Source: Camellia lanceoleosa
Lineage: Eukaryota > Streptophyta > Magnoliopsida > Ericales > Theaceae
DNA: 64,000 nucleotides
Reading direction: 5' to 3'
Assembly: GCA_025200525.1 (NCBI GenBank)
Contig: JANUSC010000375.1
Span: forward strand, 1 to 64,000
Made by a program: the position numbers and the translations under genes. Positions 56,701 through 64,000 of this stretch are shown one piece after another (the first letter of the stretch is position 1; the number at the start of each line of letters is the position of its first letter). Under the pieces are notes generated by a model, which saw only the letters and a program-made list of their open reading frames with translations, was not told the DNA's origin and ran no database searches.

Positions 56701-57769
56701 AAATTCAAAGAGAATATGTGATCAAGAACATGAATGGTGTTGATTATGATGAAATTGAAGTTTATATGCACATGCATGCATAGAGTTGCCATGAAATTGC
56801 ATAATCAAGCATGTAAGAAGTTGAATATGAGAAATTGAGTGTTCAATCATACATGCAAGCATGGTTTTGTTGAGTTTCTTGGTTATAAGCACCATTTGTA
56901 CCATTTGAAATAGAAATGGAGTCAAGAATTGACATGCATGCTTGATTGATGAAGATATAAAGTTTAAATGCAAGAATTTAATGTATTGGAAGTGAGTTTG
57001 GTATAATTTGGGTCTGCATGTGATTGATTCATAAGATTTGAGCTTCATAATGTAGTAAATTGGTGTTTGTAGCATGTTAGTAGTTGTATATGAGAGTTAT
57101 GGGTTATGAAATGCAAGTTACATCAGTTTGAATGCAACCTTGAAGCTCAAATTGGCTGCTGGAAAACCCAGAATTCGGCATGTCCACTCGACCAGGGAAA
57201 GCGCCGCTCGAGCGTGAAATGCTAGTTCCCAGGACTTTTGCAGACATGGACGTCCGCTCGAGCAGGTAGATTCACGCTCGAGCGGGAAGCCATGTAGTTT
57301 GACTTTCAGCTCGAGCGTTCGAAGTCATGCTCGAGCGTAAAAATGAGGCAACCAGTATTTTTGCAGACTATTGGTCGCCGAGCGCCAAAGCCACGCCGGC
57401 GGGAGCCCTGTTTCAGAAAGTTTGTAAAGATGTTTTGTGTTTCATTTTCCATTCTCTTTAATTTCTAAGCACTCTTAGGCGTGCATTGGGCATTGTGAAT
57501 GAGTTAAAATGATAAGAAAGAAGCCTAAGAGGAATGTATGAATTAGGAATGGATTGAATCGTTTGTGACCTATATGTGTTATGCAATGTGTAGGGTCGAG
57601 CTCAAGGGAAATCCACCGGCAGAACTCTGTGAGTAATATCTTAGTAAAGATATCTTCAAGTATGTTACTTTCCAAATGCTACTTCTGTATAAGCTCCATG
57701 GATTTGTTGATTTGAAACATGAATGAGTATTCTATATGCCTAATTGTATAAGGCCGTTTGATACGTTTG

Positions 57770-58080
57770 ATATATTTGAATGATTGGACCTAAGGCCGTC
57801 GGACATGAATGATTGGGCCAAAGGCCGTCGGACGTGAATGATTGGGCCAAAGGCCGTTGGACATGAATAATTAGGCCCAAGGCCGTTGGACATGAATGAT
57901 TGGGCCAAAGGTCGTCGGACATGAATGATTGGGCCAAAGGCCATCGGACATGAATGATTGGGCCAAAGACCGTCGGACATGAATGATTGGGCCAAAGGCC
58001 GTCGGATATGAACGATGGGGCCAAAGGCCGTTAGATATGAATGCAAAGATGGGCCAAAGGCTGTTTGAATATGTCATTGG
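57770..58080 (+). repeat. 29-bp tandem array in a Tekay-type LTR
   Basis: GACATGAATGATTGGGCCAA followed by AGGCCGTCG repeats every 29 bp (starts at 57,802, 57,831, 57,860) about nine times with small changes. Frames open across it on the minus strand are a by-product. Confidence 0.9.
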
Positions 58081-58082
58081 AT

Positions 58083-58690
58083 ATGTTTGAATACCGTGAT
58101 GGGCCAAAGGCCATTTGAATGAAAATGATCATGATCATGAATATGAAATGCGCATAGATACGAATATGGAAATAACAAGCCAAAGGCCGTTTAAATGAAA
58201 GGGATCATGATCATGAATATGAAATGCGCATAGATATGGATATGGAAATAACGGGCTAAAGGCTATTTGAATGAAAGGGATCACGATCATGAATATGAAA
58301 TGCGCATAGATACGGATATGGAAATAATGGGCTAAAGGCCGTTTGAATGAAAGGGATCATGATCATGAATATGAAATGCGCATAGATACGAATATGGAAG
58401 TAATGGGCCAAAGGCCGTTTGAATGAAAAGAGATAATGATCATGAATATGGAATGCGCATAGATATGAATATAAAGAGAATGGGCCCGAGGCCGTTTGGT
58501 ATGCCTGATATGTTCGAATTGGGCCCGAGGCTGTTTGACATGTTTGAATTGGACCAAAGGTCGTTTTGTATAGATGGACCCAAGGTCGTATTGTTTTATA
58601 TAAGAATTGGATATGTTGAGGTCGTTTTGCATATGGACATGATGTGTTGGACCTAAGGTCGTTTTGCTTTATTGAGATTTGTAAATCTGG
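58083..58690 (+). repeat. 76-bp tandem array in the same LTR
   Basis: Units running AAAGGGATCATGATCATGAA ... ATATGAAATGCGCATAGATA ... GGGCCAAAGGCCGTTTGAAT. ATATGAAATGCG starts at 58,141, 58,217 and 58,293, a 76-bp period, with about four to five units and a decayed tail to about 58,690. Each unit ends with the GGCCAAAGGCCGT core of the 29-bp array, so the longer unit probably grew from the shorter one. Confidence 0.88.
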
Positions 58691-61134
58691 TGTGAATGAG
58701 AATAGTGGTTCAAATATGTACAGTATAAGTATGATTTATTTATGAACGAATCTCATTCATTAACCTCTTTATTTTGATATTATTCACTGGGCATTAGCTC
58801 ACTCTCCTTTATATGTATGCAGGTGAGCAAAGGGACGTTCAACCCCAGCCTTAGTGGAATTTAAGAAGGAACCCAAGTTTTGTGAAGTCAGCCTAGGTAC
58901 CTCACGCAAGAGGCTTTGTTATGATCTTTTGCTATTTCTATTGGTCATGATAAACCGCTTATGTGTACAAGCTTTTGGGCTAGCTGACTATGTGTTTGAA
59001 TGATCCTGGGTATACAAGATGTTAACTACTGATGTGTGGTGTGAGTTATTATTAAGTATATGCGAAATGTTTGGTATGCCATGTAAGCATAGCTCATTGG
59101 ACAAAATTTTTAAGTTGCTTCCGTTTTGGCCCCTTAACTCTGATAAAACATGTTTTAATTGGCTTGAGGCCATAGGTAATCTCATGATTACAGGCCGGTT
59201 ATAACCTTAACCTATAGGGGCAGGTTCGGGTCATGACAGAGCTAAAATTGAAGCTCAAATAGCAAGAAAAACATGTTCGCATGTAGGCTCACAAGCAAGG
59301 CATAGAGCACAACTCTCAAAAGCGATGAAAGAGTGGAACATGTGAGAGTGTGATAAGGTTACATGTATTGAAATCATGTGTAAAATGATGCTATATCATG
59401 CAAACATCACAAGCAAAGCATGCTAGAGGCCCTAAAACTCAAAGCTAGTAAAGGCCATTTACACTATAGCTATACAAAACAAAGCACATATGACCAAGAT
59501 TACCCAAAACAAAGCTAAAGCATGCTAAATCAATAACAAAAATGTGCTGGAGTTGAGCTAACACAAGCTAGAATGATAGGCTAACTCATTAGGCAAGTTA
59601 GGCTAGTGAGCAAAATTACACTAGAAGTGTAAGAAGCAAAGAAGAGGTGCTCCAACCAGCCAAAAACAGAGTTGAGACATGTTAAAATAAGGCAAAAAAT
59701 ATGCTGAGATCAAGCCATGAGATGGTAGAAAAACATGCTCAAAGGTTAGGCCAACTATGCATACAAACAAGATACAAGGAGAGGGGACCACCCCCTCTTA
59801 TTTTGGACCACAAAACCAACTTTCTACCACTGAAATTCCCCTGGAATTCTGTGGTTAAAAGGCCAAGAAAAGGTGGTTTGAAAGGTGATGAAAGATGGCA
59901 CAAAAAGCTATACAGGCTAAAGAACAAAAGGGAGAGACAACCCCCTAACTCACAAAGGCCTTAAACCACCATTTTTAGGATTGAAAAACAGAGGTTTTTG
60001 TAGTTGAAAACTAGGCCGAAAACAGTTTGCAAAGGTGGAAAAACAAGTGTTCAAAGCAAGCTTAAAGAAGGTAAGTTCTCACCCTTGAAGCACAGCAGCA
60101 AAACAGGAGCAAATCTGAGCCAAAACTAAGATTTAAGACCTCAAACCAAGCTTTAAGGAGCCTCAGCTCCAAGGTCAATATTTTGGCTAAGAGGTTGTAT
60201 GCAAATATGTGAAGAATACCCACTTTCAAGCACAAAATAGGTAGAGGGAGAGGATTCTAGAGAGAGAGGCAGAACTTTTGCTCACAAAATTGTGCCAAAA
60301 TTGTAGAGAGAGAGACTCCCAAACTTTCTAACCTTTCAAAATATAGAGAATGGCTTCCATATATAGCAAAATGCAAGCCTCAGCCGAAAATATCTGAATT
60401 AGGACAGCTGGAGCTTGTGGAGAGCAGCTAGAGGGAAAAGATCTATGAAATATCTGAGTTTTGGACACAAGTGGCCTACCAGCCACTTGTAGTAGTCCAC
60501 CCCAACTAGCCGACCGGCCACTTTTCTGGCTGACAGGCAAAACTATGCTTTTTGAGCCTGACTTCAAATGAGCATATCTCCTTCATCTGGACTCATTTTC
60601 AGGTCATTCTTCTGCCTAAATTGAAGCCCCGAAAGTATTCTTTCCAATGGTGGCAGCCTCACATCCAAATTTGAAGTGTGATAAGAGATATGCTTCTTTT
60701 AGTGCAGATTGCTCAGTTTTGGCTCAACTGGATTCGTGTCGAACTTCTCCCAAACTAGTTTTCTTCTCTCCTCTCCTCTTTTATTCAACCCCAAACCCTA
60801 AATAAGGTGTTTTGAAAGATTTTTTAGAGATTTCACCTCTCTTTCATTCATTCCCACTTTGTCCTTGCTCGGTTTACCGAAAAGCGCAACATTTAACGAA
60901 ATGCGAGCCTCGAAACATCGTAGAATCATTTTTCAAAAATACTTTGAAAGAGAGGGTTTTAAGGTCTGAAATCTTTAGTCAAACTAGTTTTGGTCCACAA
61001 CTAGGGTGTAAGGTTGGGATTTGACACTCTCCTTGTCGAAGAAATCGAACCTTTGCACAAGATAGCCTGTACCATCAAATAAGCAATCAAGTGGCGCCCA
61101 AGTCTTAAGGACGGTCAAAAATGGGGTGTCTACA

Positions 61135-61317
61135 ATATAAATAAGGAGAAGTGAGAACCACTTAAATAAAGAAATTGATTGTATTTTGTGATTTGTTCCC
61201 CAGATTGAAACTCTTTTTAGACAAGTCAAAGAAGACTTGAGAAGACTAAACCTTACCACAAACGTGTACATTTCGTGGATACACCTCCTACTCAAGATGT
61301 ACAAAAATTATTTGGTA
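61135..61317 (+). repeat. Right remainder of the 236-bp repeat split by LTR C
   Basis: ATAAATAAGGAGAAGTGAGA... continues the third repeat unit and ends with AAGACTTGAGAAGACTAAACC and GATGTACAAAAATTATT, matching the end of copy 1 near 12,090-12,160. Confidence 0.75.
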
Positions 61318-62127
61318 AATTACACTTTGCACCTCTGCACTTTGCACCAAATCTCACTTTGGTCTTTGCACATGAAATCATAACAGTCAACCCCGTGCAC
61401 TTCTGATCAAATCTCACTTTGGTCCCTACACATGAAATCGTGACAGTCAACCCCCTGCACTTTTACTCGAATCCTACTTTGGTTTCTACACAAATGTCTA
61501 TATCCCTCTTCAGCAACTTCATTTTTGTATCTTTATCAAATTCTAGTCATGTGACAAAAATGTGACTAGGAAATGAAGGTAAGAGAGGAAAATCATTCAT
61601 GTTTCCCATCAATACACTGTGTCCTCCGTGATAAGCACAAGAGAGTTGTATAATACTATATATATATGTTCGTATGGTAAAAATTGAGACAAAAAGATAA
61701 GAAAATAGAGCTTTTGAAATAAATAAAAATGCAACAAAGAAATCAAAGAGAAAGAAAGATGAATAGATACGTGAAATATAAAGTTTCGTGATTCTAATTT
61801 ATGCAAAACCCTAGTTCATCTTCTAAATTGTTCACAATATGCGTTTTGTTTTAGTCTAATAAAGTCATATTTTGATGTAAATTTTGGGATAAAGTGTGTA
61901 TTGGTGGAAAATGTAGATGATTTTCCTTTTTTACCCTCATGCTGTAGTCACATTCTTATCACATGGTTATATTTTGTTTAAAATTTAAACAATTGAGTAA
62001 CAGAAAAGGACATTGACACTTGTATAAGGACCAAAGTGAGATTTGACCAAAACTAAAAGGGGTTGACTATCACAATTTCTTGTGCATGGACCAAAGTGGG
62101 ATTTGACTAGAAATGTAGGGGGTTGAC
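61318..62127. mobile_element. Inverted-repeat DNA element, truncated on the right
   Basis: The left arm (about 61,318-61,490) has CTCACTTTGGTC...ACAGTCAACCCC twice, 64-66 bp apart. The right arm (about 62,015-62,127) has the inverted form (GGACCAAAGTGAGATTTGAC, GGGGTTGACTATCAC and again GGACCAAAGTGGGATTTGAC, GGGGGTTGAC). It is cut at 62,127 by the palindromic LTR, so the right end is missing here. No transposase. Confidence 0.6.
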
Positions 62128-63307
62128 TGTCACGACCCAAACCCGCCCCTATAGATTTAGCATCGTAACCGACCAGTAATCCTTGGATTACCGAAGGCCT
62201 TAGAACTGATTAGCAAAATTGAGGGGCTAGTGGAAGCAAATACATAATTAAAATTGTCCAATGAGCTGTGCTGACTTATATGAAGCGGAAAATTTAAAAC
62301 TTTATATATGCACTCAATAGTCATTCATACATTATACCCACACACATAGCATCTTAAGTACAACCAACAAGATCAAATCAAGTTGTATATATACAGAAAC
62401 AATAGAACTTAAACACAGGACACTTCGGGAACCTCCACGTGAGGCACAATGGTTGGCTGACAACAAAACACAGATCCAGACAAAAGCCTTCAGGCTCGAA
62501 CTCCAGAATGCCCACCTATACATATATATACACAGTGAGCTAAAGCCCAGTGAATAACATTAAGGTAAAGAGGTTAGTGAACGAAATCCAAATATATCAT
62601 AAGCATAAAACAGACCATAGCATAAACATTCTTGTATCTGATCATAATAATGGTACATCCCATAGAACACATCATATAACGTCTTCCGACTAGAGTAATC
62701 GGTTCCGGATACCGATTAAACACATATCACCACAATGAAGTGGCTAACGAGATCTCGTAATCACATGTATGTCATGGACCCGCATTAACATGCCGTCCCC
62801 TATGACTTGGGACTATCTATAGGATGTACCGTTATTATGATCAGATACAAGAATGTTTATGCTATGGTCTGTTTTATGCTTATGATATATTCGGATTTCA
62901 TTCACTAACCTCTTTACCTTAATGTTATTCACTGGGCTTTAGCTCACTGTGTGTATATATATGTATAGGTGGGCATTCTGGAGTTCGAGCTTGAAAGCTT
63001 TTGTCTGGATCTGTGTTCTGCTGGTCCAACACCATCACCTCACGGAGGAGTTCCCCAAGTGGGTTTGGGTTTAGTTATTGTTTCAACTTGATTTGATCTT
63101 GTTGGTTGTACTTAAGATGCTATGTGTGTGGGTATAATGTATGAATGACTATTGAGTGCATATATAAAGTTTTAAATTTTCCGCTTCATATAAGTCAACT
63201 TAATTATGTATTTTAATTTTGCTAATCAGTTCTAAGGCCTTCGGTAATCCAAGAATTACTAGCCGGTTACGATGCTAAACCTATAGGGGCGGGTTTTGGT
63301 CATGACA
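62128..63307 (+). repeat. Palindromic Tekay-type 5' LTR of a further element
   Basis: The right arm (62,817-63,307) is an ordinary Tekay-type LTR 3' end, finishing GGGGCGGGTTTTGGTCATGACA before a PBS. The left arm (62,128-62,665) is the same sequence inverted, starting TGTCACGACCCAAACCCGCC. The two arms match over about 0.5 kb around a 151-bp spacer (62,666-62,816). The left arm also resembles the start of the minus-strand solo LTR at 45,989. The usual LTR 5' half (TGTGACAACCC...) is not seen. Confidence 0.8.
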
Positions 63308-63310
63308 GAG

Positions 63311-63322
63311 TGGTATCAGAGC
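63311..63322 (+). promoter_or_regulatory. Primer-binding site of the right-edge Tekay-type element
   Basis: TGGTATCAGAGC, a perfect initiator-Met tRNA PBS, three bases after the LTR end. Confidence 0.92.
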
Positions 63323-63673
63323 ACAAGTTATACCGCACACACGTGTCCATATGAGCTATAGGATGTCCTAGAAATGAAATAGGAACGTTGCATTGTCGTG
63401 TGTAAGTGTGTGAACTAGTATGAACACATCCTTATTGAAAATGGAATGAAATGAAACCTTTGAGCGTGATCAAAGAAGTTAAGTGGAATAACACGTAATG
63501 TTAATTTCAATACCGAATGTGGAATTTATGTGAACATGAACGTGTGAAAGTAAAGGATCATGTGATTGTATCTGAATCGAAATGGAAGTATAAACACGTC
63601 TGATATGAAATGAAAAATGAAACCAATGAGGACTTTTCTCTATGTTAATGGTTACCCTATTTATGTATAGATC

Positions 63674-64000
63674 AATGGAAAGGACAAGGAATGTAGACGA
63701 ATCCGAATCTTCTGATGCTAGAATTAACAGGCTAGAAAGAGTGGTCGAAGCCTTAATCGAAAATCTGAGACAACAATAACAAAGGCAAATATACGTACCT
63801 GAACCCGCTAATTATGATCTGATAACACTAATACAGAAATACAATAAACTGAAGCCACCGGAATTTCTGGGTGGTATTGAACCGTTAAAGGCTGAGGCTT
63901 GGGTTTTAGAAACTGAGAAAATATTTGAAGTATTCCCGTGTACTGAGGCACAGAAAGGTTTGTTGGCAACATTCACACTTAAAGAAGAAGCTAGGAGATG
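63674..64000 (+). pseudogene. gag of the right-edge Tekay-type element, cut by the window end
   Basis: ATG at 63,674 gives MERTRNVDESESSDARINRL and ERVVEALIENLRQQ, then a TAA where CAA is likely, then YNKLKPPEFLGGIEPLKAEA, WVLETEKIFEVFPCTEAQKG, LLATFTLKEEARRW to the end. It is closely similar to Tekay-1 gag (KPPSFKGEIEPMKAGAWVL). The N-terminal heptad-like stretch suggests a coiled coil. Apart from one transition stop the frame is clean, so this element may be younger or better preserved than Tekay-1. Confidence 0.88.

Larger units (their letters stand above)
56130..59238 (+). mobile_element. Solo LTR, Tekay type, nested in LTR C
   Basis: 3,109 bp, TGTGATAACCCTGG...GGGGCAGGTTCGGGTCATGACA, the same kind of ends as Tekay-1. 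Flanks (ATGCT left, GAGCT right) agree only partly, so the duplication is eroded or the ends are off by a few bases. It holds GCTCGAGCG-type palindromes at 57,185-57,350 and two tandem arrays at 57,770-58,690. No internal region. Confidence 0.8.
53738..61134 (-). mobile_element. Solo LTR C, Tat type, minus orientation
   Basis: Plus-strand ends are TGTAGACTCAAC and GGGGTGTCTACA; flanks are ATATG (53,733-53,737) and ATATA (61,135-61,139), a duplication with one mismatch. Net of the nested solo LTR (56,130-59,238) it is about 4.3 kb. It is similar to the element A LTR (for example GAGACTGATAAA.CACCAAAGAGTCCAA near 53,846) but diverged. It contains C9-10 at about 53,758-53,767, and GTGGCCGATCGGCCAC at 55,278-55,294. 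Short ORFs inside are chance. Confidence 0.9.

Noticed and set aside
57732..58107. Minus-strand ORFs of 78-104 codons with repeats such as NHSCPTAFGP
   Set aside because: A translation artefact of the 29-bp array inside an LTR.

Overview
This window is nuclear DNA of a flowering plant, most likely a eudicot. It is AT-rich and dominated by plant-specific LTR retrotransposons (Ty3/gypsy Tat and chromovirus Tekay/Del types), MITEs and a hAT-type element. The only recognisable host gene is a decayed plant receptor-kinase gene. There are no bacterial operons, rRNA genes or CRISPR arrays, and I saw no intact host gene. Species cannot be named from the sequence.

Layout. 1-7.3 kb: intergenic DNA and a broken LRK10L (rust-resistance Lr10-like) receptor-kinase pseudogene at about 2.4-6.2 kb. 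7.36-9.19 kb: a long-inverted-repeat DNA element with a fold-back element and a short tandem array inside it. 9.4-10.9 kb: two short unexplained ORFs. 11.06-12.18 kb: a repeat whose relative lies at 52.8-53.7 plus 61.1-61.3 kb. 12.19-50.0 kb: a Russian-doll insertion with a target-site duplication readable at each layer. A hAT-like element (8-bp duplication GTTTTGAC) holds a complete Tat-lineage retrotransposon on the minus strand, 'element A' (12,810-49,760, duplication AAAAC). Element A has three later insertions: a complete chromodomain retrotransposon 'Tekay-1' in its 3' LTR (15,364-24,374, duplication ACTAT), a plus-strand solo Tat-type LTR 'B' in its 3' region (28,537-33,251, duplication CCCAG), and a minus-strand solo Tekay-type LTR in its 5' LTR (45,989-48,415, duplication GCAAG/ACAAG). 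50.0-53.7 kb: intergenic DNA and repeats. 53,738-61,134: another minus-strand solo Tat-type LTR 'C', itself holding a solo Tekay-type LTR (56,130-59,238). 61.3-62.1 kb: an inverted-repeat element. 62,128-64,000: the start of another Tekay-type element with a palindromic LTR; its gag runs off the window.

How the parts work together. Element A keeps the full Tat plan, read right to left: LTR, PBS, gag, protease, RT, RNase H, a second RNase H, integrase, a 3' region with a 66-bp tandem array, LTR. Between pol and the 3' LTR it carries an additional intron-containing ORF on the opposite strand, with a plant-mobile-domain/DUF7745-like protein. Element A is dead: premature stops plus substitutions of catalytic residues in protease and in two RT motifs, nearly all readable as C-to-T changes on one strand or the other. 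Tekay-1 has similar LTRs (a few percent different by eye) but a gag-pol full of small indels.

No new host system is evident. The most notable items are the antisense intron-containing ORF, the satellite-like array in the Tat 3' region, the palindromic LTR at the right edge, and recurrent GC-rich palindrome clusters at matching places in otherwise unrelated LTRs.
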